A stretch of DNA of 64,000 nucleotides from Polytrichum commune (lineage: Eukaryota > Streptophyta > Polytrichopsida > Polytrichales > Polytrichaceae). Positions within the stretch are counted from its first letter, which is position 1, and every line of letters starts with the position of its first letter. This document shows positions 33,741 through 46,616 of the stretch, one piece after another. The notes beneath the pieces are model-generated. The model was not told the origin of the DNA and searched no databases. It saw nothing but the letters and a program-made list of their open reading frames with translations. The position numbers were made by a program, and so were the translations under genes. The stretch lies in contig OX485805.1 of NCBI GenBank assembly GCA_950295325.1, forward strand, positions 36,195,501 through 36,259,500, in the 5' to 3' direction.

Positions 33741-36700
33741 CTTGCAATAGGCAACAATCATAGGCAAGAAAATTTGTTTCCACCTTCAAGTTTTAGTGAT
33801 CTTCTACGACCTTCCAAAAACATCGGAGCATTGTTCTCCTTCAAATTGAAACGAAATCAAAAGAAGCTTGCACCAATCTACTCTTGACACATTGAAGTAT
33901 CTCCATGTTGAGTCATGGGCTTGGACAGACATGACGTGGCTCCACATTGGCTTCTAAGTTCTCTTTTTGAGAGAGATCCCTTGGGTTCTCAAAGGCAATA
34001 AAGGTGCATGTATGAGATGGCCTTCTTGGTACATAGTGATCCAATTCTTGACACAATGTTGATACATTTGTGGAATACTACCATAAACGTTTCAAAAACT
34101 TCTTATATTCATAGACTTGGACAATTGTGAGATAACTCTTTGGTATCATAGTTCAAAGAATTCAATTTGAATCATCAAAGAAAACACTAATAATAAATCA
34201 TTTTGATGGGTTGTACTTGGACACACAACTTTTGTCAATTATATTGCTCGGCTATCTAAATTTTTAATTACTTCATCATTAAATTTCAAGATTTTGCTTT
34301 TTTTGGATTGTTGAAGCCTTTCTTGTTTTGGACTTGATATACACTACATTATATTGATGTAATATACGGCTTGTGAGCAAGCCAACTTTTCAATATGAAA
34401 CAACAATTACATGTAATGATTAGGCTTTGCATTCCATGAAACCATATAAGTTGGCGTAATGTTCTTGAGTCTAGAGGAATTTATGTGGCACAAACCACTC
34501 AACCATGAGCTGGAAAGATGATGCTTGGGAACAACAATTGGAAGGTGAAGAATGCATAATGACATCTTGCTCCCCCATCCCTCCTCTTGTCTTCTTTAGC
34601 TTCCCCATGTCCCTCTAGTTCTCATTTTAAATTAGGGAGTTTCTCAATCCCAAGTATTGTAATTTAGACCATTCATGTAGAGCTTTGCACATTTAAGTTG
34701 AAGGTTAGAACATTAAGTATCCCGTATATAGCTTGAAGATTGGTTCATAAGAGTATTTGACCTCAGAACTAGCATCAATCCCCAATAAATCCATGAGATT
34801 AAAGTATGATGATTCAACCAGAAGGGTTTGGTTCTAACTTACCCTCTAAAATGGTTCCCATGGGCTAAGGGTTTGTGCAAACCATGTTGGTCGGAGATGA
34901 GAAAATTGGAAACTTATGTTCCTAATTTTCTTGAACTTAATAGTATCCATAAATCCAAATCACTCTAGTGAGATTAAGTTGGATCAAATCAATCATAATC
35001 CTATCGAGGTAAAATTTACCAGACCCATACTGCACCATTTATGGTATTTAGCGGCACTTACTATTATAAGTTACGAATTGCTTTACGTTTGTGTTGTAGA
35101 TTTCATCTTTGACTCAAAAATGTCAAATCTATTGTTTTGACCTTATAGAATCATAATCAACTTTACTTGGTGAAGCTTACATTTTTTGTTCAAAATTGTT
35201 TTTATAGAAGAATGAGAATTATGTGTTGTTGAGAATGGCTTGGAGGTCTTCTTGAGCTTCTTCCCATTCTTGAGTAGTGAGTGGTTGGCTCAGTGTTTTG
35301 GTGAGTTTTATTATTTTAAACCGGTTGATTTCTTGAAATAGTGTGATTGAATCTTAGAAGTTTGCTTAGGGATTGAGTAGGATATCCTTTAGTGAGTGTA
35401 ATTGGAGGTGGGGTTTTGAAGATGATGCAATACATGCCCTAGTCAAGGTTGACTAGGTAGGGTTAGAGTTTAGTTGAGGCTCATTTTAATGTTACATGTC
35501 TTTGTGGTTTGTTGGTTTGTGGAGAAGCCATCGATTAAGCTAGTTATTGTGTAGTTGTGTCCTCCTTGTCTAGAGAAGTGCTATTGTTGATGGGGTGTAA
35601 GCCAATGTTGGATGTGAATGTATGCCATTCTAGGTATGTTGTTGTTGGGGTTGGTTGGTGCCTTGTTGGTAAGGTCCTAAGTGAAAAAATAATATCAAAA
35701 ATATTCTTTAACAAGTAGGTAACAAAACATTCTGATGAACATGCTTAGCCTAAAAACCTAACATGATGTCAATATAGCTTGAAATGATCTACAACAACAA
35801 CACATCAACTTGACCCATAATATAATGTCCCATGATATAATAAACATGTTTGGTTTAAACTCCTATCCAAGGTGGAGGTTGTGGAAGGTTGAAACTTGTA
35901 ACAAATGAAATGCTTATTGTTCTTAATAAATACACCCAACAATAGAGGTTAGCTTGCCATTGTTGGGAGCCAATGTGAGATGGATAGTTTTTGGAAATGG
36001 GGTAACTAGAAGCAGAGAGAAAAAAACAATCTCCTTTGGTCGTTAGTTTAATTGACCAAGTGAACCACGGCAAGGAAGCACCACTTCTTGGTGAAATTGA
36101 ATTGACATATTTGGATGGTTGTTTGTAATAAGTAAGGAGAATGACTCTCAACCAAGTTAGTCACCACAACTTGAGAAATGAAGGAATGTTGTGTGAATAC
36201 ATATAAGAAGTTTCTCTAAGGTATTGGTGCAATCACAAATTTGCACTTGAGCCATGTGGCCGGAGAATACTTTGCTTTTGTCATGGATCCCTTGTTTTTG
36301 TCATTTTGTTTTGGGACATCTTTTTGGACAAGAGAGAAAAAAAAGATGCTAATGTTTAATGCCAAGAATCCATATTGTCAGATAGAATATTTCCTTAAAA
36401 GTACATTTCAAAAGAATGAAGTAGTTTTCACCACAATGATTTACAAAAAATAAAATAAAATAAAAAATAAATCCTAATCATCCGTAAACTTCAAAATTGA
36501 GGGTTGACAATGTCTTAGCAACTTAGCACCCTTTATAGGGTACTTACTTATATTATATGAAAATTGATGGCGTTTTATGTCATTGAACCACAAGATGGGA
36601 CCACCACAATTTGTTCCGAATTCCATTTCCCAACACCTACCAGGGGAGTGGAGGGAGGAATGAAGGTCAAATCATGCCCCCTACATGTTGGTTTCTTATT

Positions 36701-36920
36701 CATTTCAATTAAACCTCACTACACTCGTTCAGGATTTGTGACCTTCATTTAGAAATTAAGTCAGTGAAAAATAAAAATGTTACATAATAAAATGTTTTCA
36801 CCCTCCCCTTGATAGGTGTTACAAAACATCACCCACTTGTTTTGTGTAGTTTTCGATTCCTACAAGGGTTGAGTCATGAAGAAAATATGTGACCTCTTAT
36901 AACCCCAATGATCATGCCAA
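33741..36920. other. Intergenic DNA without a recognised gene
   Basis: AT-rich with short chance ORFs. No family-level similarity noticed; a weakly G/T-rich stretch spans 35200-35690. Confidence 0.5.
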
Positions 36921-36934
36921 AGTGCACCAAAGCA

Positions 36935-36964
36935 TATAAACCTTAAACCCTAAACCCTAAACCC
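36935..36964 (+). promoter_or_regulatory. TATA box plus telo-box repeats upstream of ATP11
   Basis: TATAAA at 36935-36940 is followed at once by three AAACCC-type units (TTAAACCCTAAACCCTAAAC...). AAACCCTA telo-boxes are known promoter elements of plant housekeeping and translation genes. The position, about 350-380 bp before the ATP11 ATG, and a TTTTTGCAG acceptor-like site at 37280 suggest a 5' UTR intron. The same motif could be a small interstitial telomeric relic. Confidence 0.55.
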
Positions 36965-37318
36965 AATAGCAACAAAACACAAAAGGCATCGTCTTCCTTC
37001 CACCTTGAAGCTCTTTTCTGAGGACCCAACACCATTCCTCATCAGAATCCCAATGCTGCAAATTACATCGCAATCAACTCGCAGAAGCTGACAATCTTTC
37101 AGTGGATACCTAGAAAATTTTGTCCAAGATTCCTAGTTGTGGTGGGTGAAGCTCACAGGGTTAAGTTAGCTTCCGAGATCGTTCAGGGTGTGCAAGAGTG
37201 AAACTTCTTCTTCCCTTTCTTAGTCCGATTTCAACCCCACCCATTTTGTTTTATGGAGATTTGGTCTCCAATTTTTGCAGAGACTGAGAGTGCTTGATTG
37301 AAATCCAGACACTTTCCG

Positions 37319-40300
37319 ATGAGCAGCAGGCTAATGCGGTCGCGCAGGGCGCTGTTGTCGTGTGCGCATCGCCTTGCATTTGGAAAATTTCATTTGGAAA
37401 ATGTTGACGTCGTCGCTCGTGGAAGTGTGCCTTCTTATCGACACATGTGGACCGCATGTGTTCCTCGGGAGCCGGAGATGCGTTTATGGAGTCGAGCGAG
37501 TTTTTCCAGGTCGAAATTCGCGAGTGGGTACTCTGCCCTGACGCCCAAGACTTTGGAGCAGATCATGAAGATCGAGACTGTCATCTTCGCAACACCGCAA
37601 GAGATCACCACTATCTGGAACGATGTATGTCCCCTCCCCCTATTTGAAATGAAATGTGCCCTACTCCAACTTCGACTGTCCCCCTTTGATGATAACACCT
37701 GATTTTTGTAACTGAGTTTCTGAAAATATATCTTGAGAGTTGTTTACAGAATCACATTCAGTCGTGAGTTCACAAATGATGTGATATACAATGTCAAGAA
37801 TATGGTTTCTTGTGTTTATATCCCCTTTTGTCAAACATTCCTTTTCAAAGCTGAAGAACTGCTTCCCCAACAAGTGAGAAGAATTTGGTTGGCTTTTATT
37901 ACGAAAACCTTCTATAGCCAGTTCAAAAAGGGTTTGGCGCATCAATTTCTGGAATTTTCACATTACCATCATAGGTGATAAGTCCCCTCAGGTTATCATT
38001 AACTTCAACGTGACCTGATTCTCCATTAAATACATGTCGTACATAGTGGGATGATCGTAGGAAATGATCAATCTCCCACACATTCTTGAAAGAAGGTTTG
38101 AAATTGTACTCGAGGTCTTGTTGAATGTAACCATGGTCATTGCAGATATGTAACCAAGAACAGAACATCGTAAGTCAAGAGACACCTTAGTATATTCTCA
38201 TCACCAAAAGGACGTAAAACACCTCCTATACCATACATGGCTTGTACGTTTATAGGATCAGGAACTGCCAAGCCATATTGTTTCTCCAGCTTCAATGTCT
38301 GTTGGAAAACTCAGACTTGCCATTGATATCATAAAAGGAAGAATTCTGCCATCAACAACAATGAGACAATTCTGGACCCAAGGAGACACGTCTTCTTAGA
38401 TTCTAGGTTCATGTATGTCTTGAAGAGCCCACTGCTTTATATATGGATTAGGAACAATGCGCATGAGTGATCAATTGAAATCTCCAATTAAAAAAAATTT
38501 ATGGAGAGAGCGATCAATCTATGGCGTGATAATCACATGGTTATGACATTTTCATCTATTATACCTTCGTTTATATTACTAAAAGGATACCTTTATGTAA
38601 AATAAAAGGATATGTTGTAACATAATTACGATATACACCACTGGATGTGTAATTGTAATCTAGTACTTAGACTATATACGACCAATTGGAAGTCTTGTCA
38701 CATGTAATCCATTCAATGAAAAAACAAAAGTTTCCTGATTGAAAGTCTACCATGGGGTTGTTTGGGCTGGGTTTTAGTACCATATTGGAAGAGGACATAT
38801 CAGTGCTGTTATGGGGAGTGACCTATATAAACTCTTCCAACAACGTGCCAGTGACTGGTAAGTTTTCAATCTTCAGATGCCTAGTTTTCTTTGTCTTGGT
38901 CTGAAATACTTAGCAGCTTCTTGCAGTTTGGGTACCGTTTATTTTCTGAATGAGTTTTGTTTGTTTCATAGCTGAGTTATGTTACAAATATGGAAATGTA
39001 CTGAGCTTTTAAGGCACTAAACTTTCATGTCATTTGTGTGCAGCCCACTCTTTGTGTTGCCTTTGAGGAAAGGAAACGGGTTCATCTCAATTCTTGTACA
39101 AGGTACTTATCCTGCAAATAAGTGATTTTCATGATTTTAGTGCTCAAAATGTTTCTTGCACTGTCTGTACACTTATAGCGGGTTACAATCCAGAAACAGT
39201 TAGTCTTTGCCCATGGGGACATCTATGACAATGACATGCCTCCATCCTTTTTTTCTTATTTTTGGTCACGTTGGCCTCTTTGTGAACATCTGAAAGTCTT
39301 TCATCATAGATATTTTTGAGTTATCCTTCAACTCAATGGGACTTTTCTTCGGGAGTTGGTCCCTCGTGATGCTCCATTGGTTGTTTTGCATACTTTTATC
39401 AATATTTTCTTTCCACTTGTGCATGCTCGGAGGTAGTGTTTGAATTTGAATGAAGAGCAACCTATTTCAGTTCCTTGAGAGCCAAACTCGTTATAGCATC
39501 TCTTGGCATGCCAAAATGAGTATGACCCTCGATCAACTAATATAGAACGTTCTTTGTTCAAACCTTTGCACTGCCTCCAAGCATGCATGCAAACTTACCA
39601 AACATGGAAGGTTTTGTATGCAAAACAACTAACTCTTGACCAAAACTTATGTTGAGTTAGAGGATAACTCTATTGTCATAAACATCATGGGGTTGGTTGC
39701 CACATTACCATTTGAGAGTTCTGATGGGAAGCTGGACTTTGTCAATGCAGTGCAGTTACCCCATATGCTTTTCACATCTTTGGATGATTATCGAGCACGG
39801 GGAACTGAAGCTGCCCCATATTTTACTGTCACCCATTACACTGACTTAGCTCCCAGCAAGCAACTGGTGTTGGTGAGGGGTGACATTGTTTTCACCAGCA
39901 GGCTCAAGGATGAGGAGGTATTTCTTCTTGCTTACATAATTACCTGCCTTGGTAGGCTTTCTCAATACTTTTTTCACTCAATTGGTATAGGTTTGATTGA
40001 GCATGTCTCTGCCTAAATTCAATTCCCAAATCATCTTTTAAGACATTCCAACCACTATGATGACATGTGGATTGTTTGGCCAAGAAACGTAATCTGTGCA
40101 TAAGATAGTGTTTTTGGAAAATTCTCAATGGGGATTCTGAGTAATTTTTGATAGATTTGACATCTGTCTGGCCATGGCATGCCATGCCACATTGATGTGC
40201 TTACAATGAACCATGAGTGCATCAAACACTGGTTGGTTATATTGGGCTAACAATTGGTGGGCTGAGTGCAGGCAGAGACATTGTTGAAGACGGCACACTC

Positions 40301-40406
40301 TTTCTATCTCAACGATGATAGATATAGGAAAGTGAGGCGTTTTAATAAAGAAAGTGGAGACTTTGACTTCAAAGAGGTTCTTCAAGAGCTCAACATATCC
40401 TCTTAG
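37319..40406 (+). CDS. ATP11: ATP11/ATPAF1-type mitochondrial F1-ATPase assembly factor (248 aa)
   Basis: ATP11 family proteins are mitochondrial matrix chaperones that bind free F1 beta subunits during ATP synthase assembly. Exons 37319-37624, 38778-38857, 39044-39102, 39751-39917 and 40272-40406 join in frame to 248 codons plus TAG with GT..AG introns. Residues 1-70 are rich in R and S and acid-poor, as in a mitochondrial presequence. The family core follows: LTPKTLEQIMKIE, TIWNDYHIGRGHISAVM (domain start at the exon 1/2 join), CPLFVLPLRKG, QLPHMLFTSLDDYRARG, APYFTVTHYTDLA, LVRGDIVFT and FYLNDDRYRKVRRFN. The protein is somewhat shorter than I expect for a plant homologue, mainly in the presequence. 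Intron 3 carries an R4 element. I am confident in the family; the first ATG is the least certain part. Confidence 0.9.
39323..39665 (+). mobile_element. R4: 343-bp inverted-repeat element in ATP11 intron 3
   Basis: Ends ATCCTTCAACTC... and ...GAGTTAGAGGAT are inverted repeats, and inner GGGAGTTGGT and AACTAACTCTTGACC also pair. It shares TCTTGGCATGCCA and TGCCTCCAAGCATGC with the copy in the last CRSH intron. Its right end lies 85 bp before the exon 4 acceptor. Confidence 0.75.
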
Positions 40407-42329
40407 GAATTGGTAGTAAGACCTGAAGATGAGACTCTTGATAATGTCGATTGTAAGCGGTCCATGGTATCACTGGAGGTAAGCTGAATGACCAACATGG
40501 ATTTATTTCTGAGTCATTGTTGCATTGCAACATTCTTATTATTACAGGTGCAGCTTCTGATGACCAATGTATTTATAACTCACCTACCACAAGAATGGTT
40601 TCCGGTGTACATGAATTGGAAAATGGAGGGTTTGCAACATAGAAGAGTTTCAACACTTCAATTATGTTAGTGAATGTCTTCTGGGTGACCAAGTAAACTC
40701 AGGAGCTCACACACATATGATTGATTGAAACATAGACTGCAAAACATGTCTATGAATAATCCCGTAGTAATCAGGAAAGAACAGAAATTCTTAAAATGTA
40801 AATGTGGCTTCAGGAGTAATATTCTCCAGATGAATAATGACTCCATCTGACGTGGACTCTTGAGCTGAATGTGTCAAAGAATTTTAGCTACAATCACTTA
40901 ATTTATCTTCCAAAAAGCTTAGAACTATATTTGTCATTACTGGTGCCTCAATTGTGTGAAACTTGTGACCTCATTCCATTCGAGGTAGTTACAGTGGTGT
41001 AAACTTGAATTCATGAGATGACTGATATAATTAACATCATAAACCATGATTATCAAGGGTGTGCAAATTGTGGTCCCATTCCATTGAGATCACCACAATG
41101 GTATATCTTTAAACTGAAGTATCCACTGATGATAGTGACTGAGATTACTGACAGCACAATCCATGGCCTTGAGCAGAACAGCATGGAACTCATACAACAA
41201 AGATGTCTTTTGGATTGGGAATGATCTTTGATGGACTGCAATGTTCACGACATCTTTTTGGTGATTATTGGAGAAACCAAGTTCTGATTTCTTTCCATTC
41301 AAATAGCAGTGGCATGTGCCTCATTGTCCGACCCCTTCTTGGTTGTACCACATAAAAAATTAGGTGTCGGAGTTGGGTCACTGACAGAATTGGAAATAAT
41401 GGTGTGACATTGACCTCTTACCAGCAACTCATTTTTAGCCCTCTCCATTTCAAAGGCTACCTTTCAGAAAGCATTTCCAGCAATTATTTTGAGAGCCACC
41501 GAAGATGTCGCGGTCATTGGCATTTCAACACCATCAGCATGTTGGAAGAGGGACTGCCATTCTATTCCTCTTCCACAGAATCTGGGGTGGAAGATCTCTC
41601 CTGTAAAACAATTCTCATTTCTAGCTCATTTCCTCTAATGATTCTAATGAATTGCTGATTTACTCAAGGAAGAGCAACTTGCTTGAAAAAAAGGCATTCA
41701 CAGGAATCCATCAAACTCATTTGTGATTGAATCAAAATAGGTTTACACTTTCAAACAGAGTTTCTAGAACTAATCAGAACCCAATCTTACCAACAGGGGT
41801 CAACATCCAAACTCCCTGTGTATTTCTTATTAGCTCTAAGAAAACAATCAAAAAATTCTTAGAAATGGTTCTCCTAAATAGGCTTATAATACCAATGCAG
41901 ATCCCAATTAATGTTGCTCTAAAATGTTTTAGCAACACCAAATCATGGTCTAAAGACACTGGACTCCATGTGGGTGCTTAGATGGTTGCCACTCCAAGGC
42001 TGCATACAAAGAGAATATCAACAATAATAAGATAATTATAACTCTCGGAACACGAGCATTAGTTTGCTGTTCAGTTTTTTCCACAAACCCTTGAAATATC
42101 CTTTGCAGCCCAACATAATGTTGTGGTGACTGATCATTGGCACTTGAAGCATGTATTGACACACTTTACCAAATATGATTTACAAAAGCTGCAGTTTGAC
42201 TATGGACATACAAGTTCACATAACCAAGGAATGCAATGCATCTCCAAAAAAAATTCAACATATTTGCCAACAAATGAATGATACTATAATGTAGATGGGT
42301 CTTAGGTGGCTCGTTTTCTAAATCAGACC
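40407..42329. other. 3' flank of ATP11 and intergenic DNA
   Basis: No further exon fits the ATP11 family after the TAG. Only chance ORFs up to the R5 element at 42330. Confidence 0.5.
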
Positions 42330-42658
42330 CCTATATTTGATTGGTATGTGGTTCAATGAAGATCAAAGAGCAAACATCATAAAGACACATGTTCAGAAGA
42401 CTTTGGACTATGTCTCAATTATTAATCACTACTCTATGCTCAATAGTGAACACAACTAGGAGGACCCAAGTTAAGAAATCAACAAACATGCACTTTTGAT
42501 ACCCATAACTAAATAAGGGGAGATCCGACTTTCAATCTGGTTTTTGTATTAGTTTCATTGTAGATTTGCTAAGTGCAACACAAGTTTTGTTGTGTAAATT
42601 TAATTGGTAGAAGTTGGAGAACATGAAAATTGAACCAAATAATACCCACATACCTTAC
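42330..42658 (+). mobile_element. R5 dispersed element, near full length
   Basis: Starts at TTGATTGGTATGTGGTT and ends AATACCCACATACC. It contains AAAGACACATGTTCAGAAG, TTGGACTATGTC, CAATAGTGAACACAA, AACATGCACTTTTGATACCC and CACAAGTTTTGTTGTG in order. The short terminal repeats GGTATGTGG and CCACATACC are inverted. Confidence 0.7.
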
Positions 42659-43769
42659 AGTGAAGTAAGCTCTCAAGTTGACATTACCATAGCAACTAAA
42701 ATTGTGGTACAAACACCACTCTCTTGTTCCTTCGGTCTCATTCCACCAACATAAAACCAACTAACTCTGGAAAGACTTAGGATTTATGGTCCATTGTTTC
42801 CAAGTTCTACTTTAAATACCACACTTGTCTGAACATCTTCTATGCTTGACCTTTATGACCTAGGTGTCTCAGAATGGGGCTCCCAATGCCAAATGAGTGG
42901 ATCTTCCTTAGAAGTCAGCATTTTTATTTCCTTCCAAAACATAGTTCTTGAAAGCATTTATCCCCTCCAGAAAATTGACTATAAATTTGCATAAATAATT
43001 ATCATGTATACCTCATGAAGTGCTCACAACTCAAAGAAACAATTTTGACGATTTAATCACTTCAAGATCACATCATGCTTGCACAACTTTCCACCAATCC
43101 ATGTATTTGTAAGCTTTTGCCTTAGTATTTAGAAAATGCTACACCCTCAAGACTTTGGATTGTTATCATGAAACCAAATTTGTTTTTTTTTACGGTTTTG
43201 TCATTTCTCACTTATCAAGTACCACCCACATACAACATAAGTGAGGTACAAATGGTTAGTGGTCTTTGAAAGGTACCCACCGTACGCTTGTGAAATGATT
43301 AGGCAACCGTAGACATGAAAAACGGCAATCACAATCTAAGATATTGATCTCTATATAAAAGAAAACAAAAATGGCACCGTATTGGCTTGCATTGAGTCAC
43401 GAGAGGTAGATCATCATTGTGTGTACCTTGCATATTGTACGTTGAGAGTAATTCGTAAAATTCATGTGAATGATTTTGACGCCAATGGGGCCATAAAAAG
43501 CAAGCAAGAAATGACGGGATGTTTACTTATTGCACAAGTTAAGTTATGCTCATCAACTTCTGTAACGACAAATTTACGTAAGTCTTAGAAAAGCAAAGGG
43601 GTCAGTCACATGAAAGCAAAACGACTCAAAGATGACAATGACAAAAGTGAAAGACTTGCTTTCTAATGACATTGGGATGCATGGATGGATGGATGAATGA
43701 ATGAATGGATGGATGGATGGATGGATAGAATGGGCATTTTCTCTCTCATTAAGGTTGACCCGGGGAGAT
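42659..43769. other. Intergenic DNA with a tetranucleotide microsatellite
   Basis: An (ATGG/AATG)n array occupies about 43676-43728, directly before the R3 copy at 43770. No gene recognised. Confidence 0.6.
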
Positions 43770-43993
43770 GGAATTATTGATATACGAGCGTACCTCTCAT
43801 CCATCCATCACAAGAACTTGACCTTCTATAGGTTTGTTGTCGATTCAGTTCAAATGATTTCGAGTAGATTAAGACAGGGTTTTTGAAATTTAGTCTAGTG
43901 TCAAATCAACTTAGAAAGTAATCTTCGGGTTGCATATAATTTCAGGGTTTTTATGTTGGATGAATGAGAGGTATGTTCGTATATGATAACTCC
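43770..43993 (+). mobile_element. R3 terminal-inverted-repeat element, copy 2
   Basis: Left end GGAATTATTGATATACGAGCG and right end GTTCGTATATGATAACTCC form an imperfect inverted repeat that includes TACCTCTCATCCATCC and GGATGAATGAGAGGTA. Length 224 bp, close to that of the copy at 51721. Confidence 0.75.
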
Positions 43994-45157
43994 CTCTCTC
44001 TAGGTAACCATGTGTTGGTAAAGTTGTTACCTTGCCACCTCCAAGTGAAATGGTTGGGAGATGGACTAACTTATGGTGTGTGGCTTCTTGTAGACACTTC
44101 CAACTTCAGTTACGATATTGACCTATTGCATTGAAACAAGAAATGCTTTATCTAGCCAAGAATTGCAAAAGTTAGGGCACACTTCCATGTGTCAGCAAAG
44201 TCAGCGAAAACCACTAGATGGCAAAAATTTGGACCCAATCCCCTCTCCTTATGGAAGTCTGCAATAGTTTTCCTTGGGAAAACAAGAGTCAATGGCGGGC
44301 ACAATTGTAAGAGACAACTAAAGTTTGAGAAGGGGGATTTGAACTCCTATCATTTCCGAAACCCGGACATTGATAAAAAAAATTAAAAAAAAATTTAAAA
44401 AAATTTTTAAAAAAAACAAACAAACTTGATCTATATACACATATTGGTGTGGGTCTGGGAATGTTGTATGCCACAATACTTTATTTCACAATGCCATATT
44501 CTTACTATTCAAACCTTGCCTGAAATTTTCATAAATTTTTATGTTATTTTCATTTTTGTAGCATAAAGTTCCATCAATCTAGTTGTGCAACATTCAAATT
44601 GGGTAAGTGAATTGAGGGTCAAGTTTGAACTTGTATATTGAACAACAAGGCAAATGTACTCTCTCATATGTTGCCTCCCACTCCACATGGAAGTGCTTGG
44701 CCATGAAGATGCTTGAATATACTTGCGAAAGTTTCGCCAGTGTTGACGAACTCTATTTTGCTTTGCTAGAACAACGAGCACATGGAAGTGTGACCTTATA
44801 GGAGATCACAAAGAAGATTTTTCTTTCTCTTCAAATGGTCACATAGACTCTCCCAAGTGTGTTAACTGTTGAACCCAAAATGGTGTTTATGTTCTGAGCA
44901 CATATAATGTCATTGTAAGTGACACATGATTTTTTATGTTCATTCTTAACTACAAGCCTCTCTATATACCATCCAAATATAGGTGCATGGTTTACAAAGA
45001 GTGACCACATAAGGTCCACATACTTTAGATGAAGACTTGTTTTTGAAAATTGTCTTATTTCATGTGAGACTTTCACATTTCAGTTGTAATGTACGCACCC
45101 ATGAGGTGGATGGGTCTTAAGTAGCTCATTTTTTTAATCAAACCCCTAAATTTTATT
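43994..45157. other. Intergenic DNA without a recognised gene
   Basis: AT-rich, with an A-rich block at 44375-44420. A GGATTTGAACTCC motif near 44336 resembles a tRNA T-arm in reverse, but no tRNA fold surrounds it. Confidence 0.5.
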
Positions 45158-45476
45158 AGTAGGTGGTTGGCTGAGGATCAAAGAGAAACATCATGAAGAC
45201 ACATGCTTAAAATATTGGACTATGTCTTCAAATATTAATAAAGTACTCCTCACTCAATAGTGAACACAATTGGGAGGGCCTATGTATCCAGTTCAGAAAT
45301 CAACAAACATGCACTTCCGATACCCATAATTAAATAAGGGAAGGCCCAATTTCCAATCCGGTTTTTGCAGATGTTTCATCATATATTTGCTAATGCGATA
45401 CAAGTTTTGTTGCGTAATTCTAATTGGTAGAACTTGGAGAACATGAAAAATGAACCATATGACACTCACATACCTT
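45158..45476 (+). mobile_element. R5 dispersed element, near full length
   Basis: About 320 bp, collinear with the copy at 42330: AAGACACATGCTTAAAA, AACACAATTGGGAGG, AACATGCACTTCCGATACCC, ACAAGTTTTGTTG, and the end CACTCACATACC. Confidence 0.7.
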
Positions 45477-45597
45477 ATTTCAATACCATAGGCATGAGTT
45501 TGAGCCATGTCAGTGCCCAATCTTGGCATTGGAGAAACACCTCTTCCACAAAGTAAGAGAGTCAAAGAAATGTTGCATAAAAATTTCATGTTGTTAC

Positions 45598-45860
45598 TTA
45601 TCTTAATTGGACACCCATGTTTGAGTGGTATCAAGATGTGGCTGGTGTGGCTCCAAGAACGGACACCAAAGAGATTTGTGTTTAAAAGAAATTCCACTGT
45701 ATACTCAAAATATAATAACCATTCCAAGCTCAATAATAATTGGGGCACCAACATGACCATTTCACGAGACAAGAATCTTCACTTCCATGATGGAATAAGA
45801 TATTCATATGAGCTCCAAAAAATGATGAGGAAAGTAGCTACAGCCTTGATTCAGATTCGC
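45598..45860 (+). mobile_element. R6 dispersed element, best-preserved copy
   Basis: Starts ATTGGACACCCATGTTTGAG and includes GGCTCCAAGAACGGACACC, ACTCAAAATATAATAACC, TTGGGGCACC and a right part AAGATATTCATATGAGCTCC. The right part is shared, inverted, with 55590-55700 and 61530-61600. Confidence 0.6.
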
Positions 45861-46029
45861 TAACCATCTCGTACTAATCATGTGTTTCATATCCTAGAAG
45901 TGGGCTAGTCAGAATAAATTACCATTTAAGAGCAATCTTCCTTCATACAATTCTAGTGGCCATCAGGAAGTGCATGATTGTAAACTAGAAATCTCCTGGT
46001 GAAGATCAGTGTCCGGGGAAATTTTTGAC

Positions 46030-46235
46030 CATAATCAGTCAAGATCCTAGTGTTTTCAAGTCCAACAGGTTACATGTTGTGATCTTTCAGTTTTTCTTCA
46101 GTATATTCCATAGATTCCCTTTTAATGATTGGTAATTTTCATAATAATTGAAGTTCAACCAATTATTTCTCAAACTTAAGCAGTTCATCTGTAAGTAGCG
46201 GTTGGTTCTTCCCATTCATTGGTGAAGATGAAGAA
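46030..46235 (-). repeat. R8 dispersed repeat, inverted copy
   Basis: Reverse complement of the 33490-33740 element, ending at ATCCTAGTGTTTTCAAGTCC (46047-46066). It lies in the 3' flank of the 5-phosphatase gene. Confidence 0.6.
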
Positions 46236-46616
46236 TGAAAGCAATACATGCACAGCTGAATCTCTCGGTGCTATTCTAAAAAAATGGCATACACTCCAGT
46301 TGTGAGATGGAATAGAATTATGGGTAAAGATTCATAGGAGAAAAGTGTACACCGTTGTAAGCTACGGTCAGCTTAACCTCATCTCTACCTGGGCCAACAG
46401 GAAGCCCTTTCTTTTGTACTCTATCAAAACTTTACTCTTATCTAAAAGTGGGAAAGTAATAGTACACTGCATTTAGAAGCTATTGACTCAATTGAGTGTT
46501 GTTTGTATGTAACTTAATACAATGGCATGGTGGCTCTGATATATATATGCCAGGACCACTTGCTGTCAGTGACTTTTCAGGGGCGATGAAGAAGCAATGT
46601 GCTTCTAGCAATCGCG

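Noticed and set aside
44320-44400. tRNA-like T-arm motif (GGATTTGAACTCC)
   Set aside because: No matching A-box, acceptor stem or anticodon arm on either strand at the right distance.
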